Counted from the stretch's first letter, positions 1-9,183 are shown. The stretch: 64,000 nucleotides of DNA from Bacillota bacterium (GCA_023390175.1 JAEWDK010000024.1:620001-684000); one strand, 5' to 3'. The notes: generated by a model not told the origin, from the letters alone. Numbers and translations are program-made.

Positions 1-520
1 CACGCGGAGAAAAGCGGGAAAGCTCATTTTTAAGCTGCTCGCTTAAATTCCCGTCGGTAAGCGAGGTGGCGTGCAGCTCCCCTGTGGAAATATCCGCAAA
101 GCAGATGCCCGCCCCGGTCCCGTCGGCACAGAGCGAGCAGATAAAGTTATTGCGTGTTTCGTCGAGCATGCTGCTTTCGAGCACGGTTCCGGGCGTAATC
201 ACACGGATGATGTCGCGCTTCACCAACCCCTTGGCAAGGGCGGGGTCTTCCATCTGTTCACAGATGGCGACCTTGTACCCTTTGGCAACCAGCCGGGCAA
301 CGTAGCTTTCGTAGCTGTGGAACGGAATGCCGCACATGGGCGCCCGCTCTTCCTGCCCGCAGTCGCGCCCGGTCAGGGTGAGTTCCAGCTCCCTTGACGC
401 AAGCTTGGCGTCTTCGTAGAACATTTCATAAAAGTCGCCAAGACGGAAAAACAGGATCGTGTCGGGATACTGCTCTTTTATTTCAAAATACTGCTGCATC
501 ATTGGTGAAAGGTTTGCCAT
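1..520 (-). CDS. mutS: DNA mismatch repair protein MutS, N-terminal part (runs off the left edge)
   Basis: MutS binds mismatches and small loops in newly replicated DNA and recruits MutL. About 173 N-terminal residues are visible, starting MANLSPMMQQYFEIKEQYPD. They include the mismatch-wedging Phe-x-Glu motif in GDFYEMF and the MutS-I block ending in the CEQMEDP region. The ATPase half lies outside the window. The ATG at 518-520 is preceded by AGGAGG at good spacing, so the start is secure. miaB and a YlbF-family gene lie upstream on the same strand, a neighbourhood also known from Bacillus (miaB-ricA-mutS). Confidence 0.95.
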   Translation of the reverse strand, partial: MANLSPMMQQYFEIKEQYPDTILFFRLGDFYEMFYEDAKLASRELELTLTGRDCGQEERAPMCGIPFHSYESYVARLVAKGYKVAICEQMEDPALAKGLVKRDIIRVITPGTVLESSMLDETRNNFICSLCADGTGAGICFADISTGELHATSLTDGNLSEQLKNELSRFSPR

Positions 521-603
521 AGTTTGATTACCGCCTCCTGCTAATTATGCCTTGAACGCCCCGCCGATAACCTATTTTCTAGATAAACTCCGGTGTAGAC
601 ACG

Positions 604-918
604 TTAAAAATACCACTTTTTAAAACCCTGCTGTCTTCTTGCCTTCTTTGTTCTCGCCTCATATTCACTTTCGCGTATCTTCCACAAAAGTGGTGGGAAT
701 ACGGCGCCAAACGCAGCCGCAACAACCACAGCGCCTATCCAGTCTTCCTGCGTGGGCAAACGGAGTGAGCCAATAAAATGAACCAACTGGATACCTATCT
801 GGATAAATGCCACGTAAACTATCCATCGCCAAGCAGTGTGGATATAAAAATTTTTGAACCCTTTGGCTCTTACTTCTCCCCATTGCTTTAAAAAGCCCTG
901 ATGTGTTTGCTTTGACAT
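604..918 (-). CDS. small membrane protein of unknown function
   Basis: Not recognised. The predicted protein has about 104 residues: a basic N-terminus, two hydrophobic segments (around WRWIVYVAFIQIGIQLVHFI and DWIGAVVVAAAFGAVFPPLLW) and a strongly basic C-terminal tail rich in Lys/Arg. The open frame extends upstream to 1116, but that part overlaps the ylbF-like gene in another frame, so I place the start at the internal ATG 916-918. No strong ribosome site is seen there; an upstream TTG is also possible. It lies between the YlbF-like gene and mutS. Confidence 0.55.
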   Translation of the reverse strand: MSKQTHQGFLKQWGEVRAKGFKNFYIHTAWRWIVYVAFIQIGIQLVHFIGSLRLPTQEDWIGAVVVAAAFGAVFPPLLWKIRESEYEARTKKARRQQGFKKWYF

Positions 919-1006
919 AAAACCGGAATACACACCGAACAAGGCCTTTTCTGAGGTCTTGTTCGCTTGTTTCTTTCTCAACTTACTCGCTTCCCAGTTT
1001 ATCAGA

Positions 1007-1414
1007 TTAGTGGCAGCCGCCGCAGGAACCACAGTCGCCCGCACAGGAGCTTTCTTCCAAATCGGTTGTTTCCGGGTCCTGGCCGTCGGCGGACTGGCCG
1101 ATAATTGCGCTGACACGCTTTAACAGGGCATCCATTTCTTCCTTGGCTGTGTTGTAAGCGGTCATGTTCGGATTCTGCATGATCTGTGCATAAACGCTGC
1201 GAAGTTCCTGGTTTAACGACTGCATTTTTTCCTGATCCTGCTCTTCTTTTTGTGCTTCGTTATTGATCGCCATTCTTTTCAGGTTGAATTCACCGATCAT
1301 ATTCTGAAGCTGCTGGTCGTCGTCACTGTTTTGCTGTGCCAGCTGCAGATTGAGGTATCTTTCATCCTTCTGTAATTCTTTGCCGATTTCTCTTGCTAAG
1401 CTGATAATATCCAT
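1007..1414 (-). CDS. YlbF/YmcA (RicA)-family protein with C-terminal cysteine cluster
   Basis: A 135-residue helical protein of the Com_YlbF family. In Bacillus, YlbF, YmcA (RicA) and YaaT form a complex that binds Fe-S clusters and assists RNase Y-dependent RNA maturation and Spo0A activation. The body is charged and coiled-coil-like. The C-terminus ends in a cluster CAGDCGSCGGCH, a plausible metal or Fe-S ligand set. The position directly after miaB and before mutS matches ricA in Bacillus, so an orthologue of that member is likely. ATG at 1412-1414 has AAGGAG upstream. The exact partner proteins cannot be told from this window. Confidence 0.85.
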   Translation of the reverse strand: MDIISLAREIGKELQKDERYLNLQLAQQNSDDDQQLQNMIGEFNLKRMAINNEAQKEEQDQEKMQSLNQELRSVYAQIMQNPNMTAYNTAKEEMDALLKRVSAIIGQSADGQDPETTDLEESSCAGDCGSCGGCH

Positions 1415-1470
1415 TTTGTTTCTCCTTAATTTATAATTAATTTAATTTATTCTTGTGATAAGATTCTGTG

Positions 1471-1500
1471 ACATGCAAGCGCGTTTCTGTGCTTGCATGT
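1471..1500. repeat. perfect inverted repeat between miaB and the YlbF-like gene
   Basis: Arms ACATGCAAGC and GCTTGCATGT (10 bp, perfect) with a 10-nt loop. There is no U-run on either side, so it is not a simple intrinsic terminator. It sits 29 nt past the miaB stop codon and about 57 nt before the YlbF-like start, suggesting an mRNA processing or stability element. Confidence 0.6.
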
Positions 1501-1529
1501 GCCGCCTTTAAGCGTTTATTTTTCGCTGT

Positions 1530-2954
1530 TTATTGAACTTGTTCCCCGACTAAAATCCAGTTGCGCGCCGCGGTAATTTTCACCTGCGTGAAGCTGCCGA
1601 TGCTGCCCGCGTCCCCGGGAAAGTCCACAATGATGTTGCCGTCTGTACGGCCGGTAAGCAATCCGGTTTTTTCATTTTGCCCTTCTGTCAGTACCCGCTG
1701 AACCGTACCGACCATGGCGGAACACCGCTGTGCCGCGATTTGTTCCTGTGCGCTGCAAAGCTCCGTAAACCATTTGGACTTTTCCTGCGCAGGAACCGGG
1801 TCGGGCATTTTTGCCGCGCGCGTACCGACGCGCGGGGAATAAATAAAAGTGAAAAGCGATGTAAACCCTACGGTTTGAATCAGCTTTACGGTATCTTGAA
1901 ATTCCTCATACGTTTCGCCGGGAAAACCGACAATAATGTCGGACGTAAGCGATAAGTCCGGAATCTTTGATTTGGCGTAGTCAACCAGCGCAAGGTACTG
2001 CGCACCGGTGTAGCCGCGGTTCATTTCTTTCAGTACCCGGTCGTTTCCGGACTGGAACGGCAGGTGCAGATGATGGCTGATGTGTTTGCCGTTTGCGATG
2101 GTGTCGATCAGTTCGTGCGTGGCATCCTTCGGGTGTGAGGTCATAAAGCGGATGCGGTAATCGCCTTCCACCTCATCCAGCATGCGCAGCAGCTGCGAAA
2201 AATTAACCGGCTGGTCCAAATGCTTGCCGTAGGAATTAACATTTTGACCAAGTAGGGTAATATCGCGGTAGCCCGCTGCGACAAGCCCCCTGAATTCTTC
2301 CAGAATCGCTTCAGGGGTGCGGCTGCGCTCCCTGCCGCGGACGTACGGGACAACACAGTAGGAACAGAAATTGTCACAGCCGTACATGACCGTAAGCCAC
2401 GCTTTGGTTTCGCCGTCGCGGTGAACGGGCAGACCCTCTACGATTTGTTTGTCTTCACTGTCGTCACCGCGCTCAAACACGCGGCGGCTGTCGGTGATCG
2501 TTGTGAATAAAAGCTCTGGCAGCCTGTGAATCACATGCGTGCCAAAAACCAAATTAACAAACGGAAAGCTTTTGCGAATCCGCTCGGCGACATGCTCCTG
2601 CTCCATCATACAGCCGCACAGCGCGATGATCAGGGACGGATTGCGCCGCTTCACGTTTTTCAGCGCGCCCACATTGCCGAACACCCGGTCTTCCGCGTGT
2701 TCCCGCACGGCGCAGGTGTTAAAAATGATGAGGTCCGCTTCGTCTTCCTCCTCCGTAAAGGAGAAACCCATTTGTTCGAGCTGACCTTTTATCTTTTCAC
2801 CGTCCGCTACGTTCTGCTGACAGCCGTAAGTGTGGACAAGCGCTTTTGGTGCGCCGTTTTGTGCGCGTACCGCCATAATCTGTGCAACATCGCTGCTGTA
2901 ATCGGACTGGGAACGGGCGGACGGCGCCAAATGAATCGGGAATTTATCTGCCAA
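1530..2954 (-). CDS. miaB: tRNA-2-methylthio-N6-dimethylallyladenosine synthase MiaB
   Basis: Radical-SAM methylthiotransferase that adds the 2-methylthio group to i6A37 in tRNAs reading UNN codons. The 474-residue protein shows the UPF0004 domain (YGCQQNVADGE, later CAVREHAEDR), the radical-SAM cluster motif CDNFCSYC, the SHPKDAT and GFPGET blocks, and a C-terminal TRAM domain. The start is TTG at 2952-2954: GGGAGG lies about 9 nt upstream and no better in-frame ATG exists. It heads a minus-strand group with the YlbF-like gene and mutS. Confidence 0.95.
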   Translation of the reverse strand: MADKFPIHLAPSARSQSDYSSDVAQIMAVRAQNGAPKALVHTYGCQQNVADGEKIKGQLEQMGFSFTEEEDEADLIIFNTCAVREHAEDRVFGNVGALKNVKRRNPSLIIALCGCMMEQEHVAERIRKSFPFVNLVFGTHVIHRLPELLFTTITDSRRVFERGDDSEDKQIVEGLPVHRDGETKAWLTVMYGCDNFCSYCVVPYVRGRERSRTPEAILEEFRGLVAAGYRDITLLGQNVNSYGKHLDQPVNFSQLLRMLDEVEGDYRIRFMTSHPKDATHELIDTIANGKHISHHLHLPFQSGNDRVLKEMNRGYTGAQYLALVDYAKSKIPDLSLTSDIIVGFPGETYEEFQDTVKLIQTVGFTSLFTFIYSPRVGTRAAKMPDPVPAQEKSKWFTELCSAQEQIAAQRCSAMVGTVQRVLTEGQNEKTGLLTGRTDGNIIVDFPGDAGSIGSFTQVKITAARNWILVGEQVQ

Positions 2955-3079
2955 AAGGATATACCTCCCATATTGTATGGTTTATTACGTTATTATACCA
3001 TGCTGTGTAGATTTCTTCAAGAAAAAACACAGAAGGCCCTGCCGTTCCGGATTCGGGCGGCAGAACCTTTTCCTGTTGC

Positions 3080-4120
3080 TTATTCTGTAAAAACAAGATC
3101 AATGCTTCCGTTGCTGGTGGTGGCGGCCAGCTTTTTCGTTCCGCCACTACGGCTTGAGGGCGAACAGCTTCCGTTGCTGGTGGAGGTGTGGATGTTATAA
3201 TCCTGTTCCGCACCCAAAATATTTCCTTTAATCGCCGCATTGCTGGTGTCGAGAGTTACATCGGGCGAGGCAAGATCCTTCAGCGTAATTCTGCCGTTGC
3301 TGCTGTTTGCGTTCACGTTGGGCGATGTTACCTGTGTCAACTCGATTTGCGCATTGCTTGTGTCGGCAATTACCGAGTCGGCATGAACGTTATTCAGCCG
3401 AATTGAGCCGTTGCTCGTGTCGCAGGTCAGCTTGCTCACCTGTTCCATATCGTTCACCAAAACCGACCCGTTGCTGGAGTTAAGGTAAACCTCCCCGGCA
3501 AAGCTTTGCGGCACAGTGACGGTAATATGATTATGATTATTCCAGGAAAAGAAATTGAATAGATTCAGGCCGTAATGATACCGGTTAACCAGCTTCATGA
3601 CTCCGTCCTTTGTGGAAAAAGTGTAATTCTGCGCCTTGTCGGTCTGATACGCCATTGTGATTTCATCGCCGGCCCCGCGCTTTACTTCAATCTGCTTGTT
3701 TTCCGCATCAACATAAATATACTTGATTTGGGAAACCGCGGCGGTATCTGTTTTTTCCGAGCCTGCATCGGCCTGCCCGGAAACATTTTTAGAATACGTG
3801 TCCGCAGCACTGCGGAAATTCACGATGTTCAGCGCGTTCGCAACAATGGAGGCCACAATCATCACGCCGAAAATAGAAGCAACCGCAATTCCGGCAATCC
3901 GGTTGCCGTCATGCCGCTTCCGGTTCGGGTTTTCCGTTAAAATCTTTTGTGCCAGCGTGTAAACATCGCCAAGCTCCGCGACTGCCTGTGATTCCGTTTG
4001 CCCGCTTTCGATTTTGTCCTCGATAATTTCGCGGTAGAAATCAATCACTCTTCTGCGCTCATCATTGGGCAGAACCCGAATCAGCGACCGGAGCTTTTTT
4101 AAATACAGTTCTTTATTCAT
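3080..4120 (-). CDS. HAAS-domain membrane protein with DUF4097 beta-repeat region
   Basis: 346 residues. Residues 1-60 are a HAAS/DUF1700-type cytoplasmic helical domain (LRSLIRVLPNDERRRVIDFY). One transmembrane segment follows near residues 74-97, then a DUF4097-type beta-helical region with a repeated SNG/SNA pattern (SSNGSVLV, DTSNGSIRL, DTSNAQIEL, SSNGRITL, TSNGSIDL). Such proteins are usually encoded beside PadR regulators, as here: the start ATG overlaps the PadR stop codon by 4 nt, implying translational coupling. Probable role is at the envelope under PadR control; the ligand or signal is unknown. Confidence 0.85.
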   Translation of the reverse strand: MNKELYLKKLRSLIRVLPNDERRRVIDFYREIIEDKIESGQTESQAVAELGDVYTLAQKILTENPNRKRHDGNRIAGIAVASIFGVMIVASIVANALNIVNFRSAADTYSKNVSGQADAGSEKTDTAAVSQIKYIYVDAENKQIEVKRGAGDEITMAYQTDKAQNYTFSTKDGVMKLVNRYHYGLNLFNFFSWNNHNHITVTVPQSFAGEVYLNSSNGSVLVNDMEQVSKLTCDTSNGSIRLNNVHADSVIADTSNAQIELTQVTSPNVNANSSNGRITLKDLASPDVTLDTSNAAIKGNILGAEQDYNIHTSTSNGSCSPSSRSGGTKKLAATTSNGSIDLVFTE

Positions 4121-4437
4121 ATTTGATTACGCGCCTCCTGTAAAATGAAATCATGAATTTGTTCCAGTTCTTTCCATTCCTCAAAAAAGTCGAATATTCT
4201 TTGCCTTCCCAGCTCGGTGATGCGGTAATATTTTCTAAGGCGGCCGTTGTGTTCCAGCGAGTAAGTGGAAAGACAGCGCCCCGCCTCAAGACGTTTTAAT
4301 ATTGGATAAAGGGTGGATTCTGAAATTTCAATACAGGTTGAAATATCCTTAATAATTTGATATCCGTAGGAGTCCTGTTTGCCGATTACTGCAAGGACGC
4401 ACACGTCAAGCAAACCCTTTTTAATCTGTATATCCAA
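4117..4437 (-). CDS. PadR-family transcriptional regulator
   Basis: Winged-helix repressor of about 106 residues (DIQIKKGLLDVCVLAVIGK, then the recognition-helix region ISESTLYPILKRLEAG). I place the start at TTG 4435-4437, with GGGGGG 8 nt upstream. The longer frame beginning with ATG 4470 would overlap the -10 box of the promoter described at 4462-4490 and so cannot be transcribed from it. PadR proteins typically repress the membrane gene they precede, and the 4-nt overlap with the HAAS/DUF4097 gene fits this. Confidence 0.9.
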   Translation of the reverse strand: MDIQIKKGLLDVCVLAVIGKQDSYGYQIIKDISTCIEISESTLYPILKRLEAGRCLSTYSLEHNGRLRKYYRITELGRQRIFDFFEEWKELEQIHDFILQEARNQI

Positions 4438-4461
4438 CGGCAATACCCCCCATTGGATTAT

Positions 4462-4490
4462 ATTATACATAGCATAGTATATATTGTCAA
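4462..4490 (-). promoter_or_regulatory. consensus SigA promoter of the padR operon with a PadR-like operator
   Basis: TTGACA at 4485-4490, a 17-nt spacer and TATAAT at 4462-4467, read on the minus strand: a perfect consensus. The spacer carries the inverted repeat TATAC-N8-GTATA, whose geometry matches PadR sites, so autorepression is likely (inference). Confidence 0.85.
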
Positions 4491-4589
4491 TTCTTTTCTG
4501 TCACCTTTCGGCAAGGCGCGGTAAAACAAAAAATACCGCCTGAGCGTTCCCCGGCGATACTTCTTTTTATTGATTCAATTGAAAAAAAG

Positions 4590-5561
4590 CTATTTTACTT
4601 TATACATCCACGGAATAACCTGCCATACACGGACGCGGTGCTTCAACGCCTTATCCGTCTGCCGCCCGGTAAGAAGAAGCTTGTCGTAGCCGGCTAAACG
4701 AAGATAACCGCGCACAGCGTTGTAGCCAACACCTTCCTTCAGCATAACGTCAACTCCGTTCATCACGGTAAGCGGCAGCTTTTCCCGCTCAAAAAGCGAA
4801 ATCAGTTCGGCGTCCCCACGGTGGCCCGACTTAACAAGGTCCATAATACGCAGCATGGCGTCCGTATGCTGAAAAATGTTTTTCCCGACCGGCTTTTGCT
4901 TGCCGCGTTTGAGCTCATAAACCGTATCGCGTTTCATCAGCGTGGGTGACTGCGCAATACAGTCGGCAGTAAGCAGACATCGAAAAACAAATTCTTCGGC
5001 ATAGCCATGGCAGCATTGATCAAAAAAATGAATCTGTTTTTCTATAACAAATCTGCGCTTGATCAAAACGGCGGAAATATCGATGGGAAGACTTCCCTTT
5101 AATATATTTTTTACGTAGTCAGGGCCGTTTTCCTGCCGTACGGCTTTGCTGATTAAATGCCGCTCGGCCGAACGGGATACCTCGTCATTCACACTGCCGA
5201 ACACAAAATCAGCCGAAGTACGCGCGGCGGTGTCAAGATAGCCAACAATAAAATCATGATAAAGCCTACGGGCAAAAATAAAAGTGATGTAGTCACCGCT
5301 CGCCTTCTGAATTCCTGTATTTAAAGCGGCGGAAACGGTGCCGTCCCCGTTCTGAATCACAAAGCCCCGAAGCTTCAGTTCCTTAATGAGCTGAACAGCC
5401 TCCCACACGGTCTGGTCGGCGGAGCCCATATCAACCACAATAAACTCTGCTTCCCGGTCGGCGGTCTGCGCGGCGACGGAACGCAAAATGCCTGAAATTT
5501 CCTGCTCGATATTACGCACAGGAATAATAATCGAAAGTTCTGTAAGCTGCATTGCCGCCAT
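4590..5561 (-). CDS. family 2 glycosyltransferase
   Basis: GT-A fold transferase of 323 residues: N-terminal LSIIIPVRNIEQEI and nucleotide-binding EFIVVDMGSADQT, with an acceptor-side DYITFIFARRLY region in place of the usual DDD/DxD block. The divergent DxD region makes the donor sugar unpredictable. Two starts are possible (ATG 5559-5561 or 5550-5552), each with a G-rich ribosome site. It stands alone, about 10 kb from the polysaccharide operon at 15.4-20.6 kb, with which it might cooperate. Confidence 0.8.
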   Translation of the reverse strand: MAAMQLTELSIIIPVRNIEQEISGILRSVAAQTADREAEFIVVDMGSADQTVWEAVQLIKELKLRGFVIQNGDGTVSAALNTGIQKASGDYITFIFARRLYHDFIVGYLDTAARTSADFVFGSVNDEVSRSAERHLISKAVRQENGPDYVKNILKGSLPIDISAVLIKRRFVIEKQIHFFDQCCHGYAEEFVFRCLLTADCIAQSPTLMKRDTVYELKRGKQKPVGKNIFQHTDAMLRIMDLVKSGHRGDAELISLFEREKLPLTVMNGVDVMLKEGVGYNAVRGYLRLAGYDKLLLTGRQTDKALKHRVRVWQVIPWMYKVK

Positions 5562-5723
5562 CCCCTTTTCCCCATATAGTATTTTAAATTATACCATATT
5601 ATAACCAATTTGAAACACTAAAACTGAATCATATCGACGGGATAAAATAAAAATCTTTTGTGTAAATTAACTTTAATTTAAGGTACGTAAAAATGTATGC
5701 TGCTATAGCGCACTGCATAAGAA

Positions 5724-5758
5724 TTCCCCGCCGCACGCATTCGGCGCACAGCGGGGAA
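5724..5758 (-). terminator. hairpin after the YhgE-like gene
   Basis: Arms TTCCCCGC and GCGGGGAA just past the stop codon of the minus-strand YhgE-like gene. The following U-tract is short (TTCTTA), so termination may be weak. Confidence 0.45.
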
Positions 5759-5766
5759 AATTTCAA

Positions 5767-8214
5767 TTATTCTGCGTGAACCTGAGCAAACCCTGTTGCC
5801 GCACCCCTCGTTTCCTGCGGTGCGTTTTGCTTTTCCCTTCTTTTTTTAATAAGGGTAAAGATCACAGCCGCCAGGGCAAAGGCAAGGAACATGCAAATCA
5901 GTGCCACCGCATTGTGCCACGCGTAGGAAGCATCCGCCCCGCTGATTACTTCGCGGAGAAGTTCCACCGTATAGGTCATGGGCATAAAGCGATAAAGTGC
6001 ATTGAAGATTTTCGGCACAGTCTCCATCGGGAAGGTGCCGCCGCAGGAGGTAAGCTGCAAAATCAAGAAAACGATGGCAAGGAACTTGCCGACATCGCCG
6101 AGATTTACAACAAAGAACTGAACAATGGTAATAAACACCATTGAACCCAGCATGATGGCAAGATAGTAGGCCGCCGGGTGATTCACATGAAGCCCAAGGC
6201 CGTTTTGCAGCACAACCGCCAAAAGCAGTGACTGCGCAAGCCCAATCGCATAGAACGCAACGATGCGTACAAACGTGGAGTCCGTACCCTTGGCAAGCTT
6301 TTTGATTCGCTTGCCGGGGTCAAGGTAAATGCCGAACAGCATCATCAAAGCACCGACCCACATAGAAAGAGAGAGGAAATACGGTGCAAACGCCGTGCCG
6401 TAATTCGGAACCGCATCGTAGGGCTTTGCAACGATGCTCACCGGTTTTCCCGAATACTGTGCCAGGCCTTTCGTCGCCTGAAGGCTGGCTTTCGATTCGG
6501 TAATTTTATCCGTGAGTGCTTTTTGTGCCGTAACAATTCCGTTATTCAGCTTTGCAGAACCGTCTTTCGCGTCGCCGATTCCATTCTGCAGCGTTTTAGA
6601 ACCGGCTGCAAGCTTTGCGGAGCCGTCGCTTAACTGGGCGAGTGCAGAATCAAGCTGCTGTACGCCCGCCTGCAGCTGGGCAAGCTTTGCGGTATTGTCC
6701 GCTAATGCGCCCGTTCCGTCAGAAACCTGCTTGCCGCCTGCGGACAACTGGTCCAGCGCCGTTTTTAATTGTGTGATGCCGGTTTGCAAAGCAACAATTT
6801 TATCGCTGCTGGCAGCCAGCTGGCTGGCTCCGTCACTCAGTCCGGAAGCGCCTGCTGCCAGGTCGTAAGCACCGCTGTGAACCGAAGACGCACCGCTTGC
6901 TACAGAGCTTGCACCGCCGACCAGGCTTGTGCCGGACGATGTAAATTGGGAAGCCGCAGCCTGTGCCGTCGCTGTGCTCAGTTGAGTGGCCATATAACTG
7001 AGCTGGCCTGCCTTCTGAGGGTCGGACGCCGCATAGCTGGCTGCCAGCCCGTTCAGATTACCGACAATTTTTGCGTTCCCGCCCAAAATCGCCATTGCAT
7101 TTTGATAGAGCTGAGCATCAGCCTTCTGCGCTGCTGTTGCGCCGGGAGCCGCGGCAGCTGCGCCCTTTGCAGCGGCTTGCTGCCCCAGATAGATAACTGA
7201 GCTTGTAACGTCATATCCGTTTGCCTGTAGGGTGGATGTCATCAAATTTACAAGCGTGACATATTGCTGAGTACCGGAATACAGGGTGGATGCCCCCGTG
7301 GCAAGATCACCCGAACCGGAAGAAAGCTTGTTTGCACCGGAATAAATTTTCGAAGCACCGCTGCCAAGGGAAGTCATTCCGCCGCTGAGCTGGCTGAGCG
7401 CAGCAGCACCCGTATTTAACTGTGCCGCACCAGAATCGGCTTGTGCAAGTCCGTCTGAAAGCTGTTTCGCGCCCGTGTTCAGCTGTGCGACACCGGAAAC
7501 AAGAGCGGGGAGCCGGTTCATTGCCGTACCCATCTTTTGCGTTCCCTGATGTGCCTGGTTTAGGCCGCTGTTCAGCGTGTTCAGGTTTGTTGTAAGGTTT
7601 TGGGAGCCCGTATAAAGCTGCCCAAGTCCCTTGTTTAAATCCACAGCGCCGGTGCCAAGCTGTGAAAGGCCGTTGTTTAATGTGCCAAGCTGCCCCGGAA
7701 CCTCATTCAGTTTATCCGTCAGCTGGCCTGTCAGCTCTTCCGTAACCTGAGAGCGCACCTTTTCTTCCAGCTGAAGCGTTGCGCTGTGAAGGATTTGAGA
7801 AGCGAGGTAGCTGCGTTTCTCGTTGCTGGAATAGTTGATTGTAGCGGGTTGTTTTTCCACATTCTGTGCCGTGGAAATATTTTTTGAAAAATCGCCCGGA
7901 ATTGTAATCACCGCATAATATTTTGCGCTTTTTTCAAGGCCGTCCGCCGCATCCTTTGCGTCTGTAAAGACCCATTTCAGGGACTTTTCTTCTTTTAAAC
8001 TGTCCACCATCTGATCGCCCAGATTGCGGAAACTGCCATTAATTTGCGCGCCCTCGTCTTCATTTACAACGGCGACAGGCAGTGTTTCCAGCTTGCTGTA
8101 CGGATCCCAAAAGGCATCCAGATAGAAGTAGCTATAGACAAGAGGAATCACAATTACGCCTATAATCAGTATTGCGCATTTTAAAATGCGCCCCCAATTT
8201 TTGTCTTTTCCCAT
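5767..8214 (-). CDS. YhgE/Pip-family membrane protein (ABC-2-type permease fold)
   Basis: 815-residue protein of the YhgE/phage-infection-protein family. It has one N-terminal transmembrane segment (CAILIIGVIVIPLVYSYFY), a long extracytoplasmic region with many heptad-like LxxGxxxL(S/N)xG repeats that should form an extended coiled structure, and five to six C-terminal transmembrane segments (from YFLSLSMWVGALMMLFGIYL on). Relatives include YueB/EsaA-like phage-receptor and secretion proteins; the precise substrate is unknown. The gene follows a TetR regulator on the same strand, and the short C-terminal tail is charged. ATG at 8212-8214 is preceded by GGAGAGATGACACC. Confidence 0.85.
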   Translation of the reverse strand: MGKDKNWGRILKCAILIIGVIVIPLVYSYFYLDAFWDPYSKLETLPVAVVNEDEGAQINGSFRNLGDQMVDSLKEEKSLKWVFTDAKDAADGLEKSAKYYAVITIPGDFSKNISTAQNVEKQPATINYSSNEKRSYLASQILHSATLQLEEKVRSQVTEELTGQLTDKLNEVPGQLGTLNNGLSQLGTGAVDLNKGLGQLYTGSQNLTTNLNTLNSGLNQAHQGTQKMGTAMNRLPALVSGVAQLNTGAKQLSDGLAQADSGAAQLNTGAAALSQLSGGMTSLGSGASKIYSGANKLSSGSGDLATGASTLYSGTQQYVTLVNLMTSTLQANGYDVTSSVIYLGQQAAAKGAAAAAPGATAAQKADAQLYQNAMAILGGNAKIVGNLNGLAASYAASDPQKAGQLSYMATQLSTATAQAAASQFTSSGTSLVGGASSVASGASSVHSGAYDLAAGASGLSDGASQLAASSDKIVALQTGITQLKTALDQLSAGGKQVSDGTGALADNTAKLAQLQAGVQQLDSALAQLSDGSAKLAAGSKTLQNGIGDAKDGSAKLNNGIVTAQKALTDKITESKASLQATKGLAQYSGKPVSIVAKPYDAVPNYGTAFAPYFLSLSMWVGALMMLFGIYLDPGKRIKKLAKGTDSTFVRIVAFYAIGLAQSLLLAVVLQNGLGLHVNHPAAYYLAIMLGSMVFITIVQFFVVNLGDVGKFLAIVFLILQLTSCGGTFPMETVPKIFNALYRFMPMTYTVELLREVISGADASYAWHNAVALICMFLAFALAAVIFTLIKKRREKQNAPQETRGAATGFAQVHAE

Positions 8215-8333
8215 GGTGTCATCTCTCCAATTCTTAAGTTCTAATGGAGTATAACACCAACCGTTTCAGTTGTAATTAGACAATGTTAAATGGTTGTCAA
8301 ATTCTCATACACATTAAAAAAGCCGTATAAAAA

Positions 8334-8359
8334 ATAGACAAATCCGCAAATTTGTCTAT
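8334..8359 (-). terminator. intrinsic terminator of the TetR gene
   Basis: Perfect 10-bp arms (ATAGACAAAT / ATTTGTCTAT) around a 6-nt loop, followed on the minus strand by a U-rich run. It separates the regulator from the YhgE-like gene, which therefore probably has its own promoter. Confidence 0.75.
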
Positions 8360-8369
8360 AGTCATATTG

Positions 8370-8966
8370 CTAGCTTTGTTTTCCGTCAGAGCCGGCCGCG
8401 CCCGCCCTTTTAAAATAGCGCGCAGCGGCATAGCGCGTACTGTCGTTAATAAAGTGCGACAGCCGCTGAGCAATTTCTTCGGGCGGCTGTTTCATCCCGC
8501 AGCGCGCCCACTGCACGGTAACGCCGACCAATCCGTAAGCGTAAAACTCGGCAATAAAATTTTTATCTTCCTCTTCAATGACCTTGCCTTCTTCAACCGC
8601 GTCAATAATCTCAATTAAAAGACTTTTGGTCACATCAAAAAAATAATCCTGAAATGCATTCTGACCGGTTACATTAAGTGCATTCGTGTAAAAATACTGC
8701 TCCCGCTTCATGCCGTTCAACACATCAAGTACAACGCCGATCCAGTCCCCGTGAAGCTTGTTCTGCGTGACGGCTGAAACCACTTCATTATAGTAAATCC
8801 AGTTCACCAAATCGTATTTATCTTTAAAATGATAGTAAAATGTTTGACGATTAATGCCGCAATTTTCCACGATATCGGCAACAGAGATTTTTTGAAGGTC
8901 CTTTTTCCTCATTAATTCTTTAACGGAGGTCGCAATCGCTTTTTTAGTAATAAGAGAATCCGACAT
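8370..8966 (-). CDS. TetR-family regulator (DhaS-like)
   Basis: 198 residues with an N-terminal TetR helix-turn-helix (ISVADIVENCGINRQTFYYHFKDKYDL) and a C-terminal domain of the DhaS/TetR_C type. It lies directly upstream of the YhgE-like gene on the same strand; TetR-YhgE pairs are common in Firmicutes, so it probably controls that gene. The ligand is unknown. Confidence 0.9.
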   Translation of the reverse strand: MSDSLITKKAIATSVKELMRKKDLQKISVADIVENCGINRQTFYYHFKDKYDLVNWIYYNEVVSAVTQNKLHGDWIGVVLDVLNGMKREQYFYTNALNVTGQNAFQDYFFDVTKSLLIEIIDAVEEGKVIEEEDKNFIAEFYAYGLVGVTVQWARCGMKQPPEEIAQRLSHFINDSTRYAAARYFKRAGAAGSDGKQS

Positions 8967-9154
8967 CTTTACCCTCCCGAATTAAATAGATATATTTGAT
9001 TATATCGCGAAATCATCCGGCTGGCAAGCGGGCATTTTCCTGATATTTGAGAAAGCGGTAAAAAATATGCACGGGTAAACCCGTGCCGCCGGGCCACACA
9101 AGCCACAGCTGAATTCCTCCATGAAATATTCGTCGAATTTTTTGATTTTAGCCC

Positions 9155-9183
9155 TTGCAATCTTTATAAAAATATGATATTAT
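9155..9183 (+). promoter_or_regulatory. promoter of tRNA-Ala
   Basis: TTGCAA (9155-9160), a 17-nt spacer and TATTAT (9178-9183), about 28 nt ahead of the mature tRNA 5' end. Confidence 0.75.
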
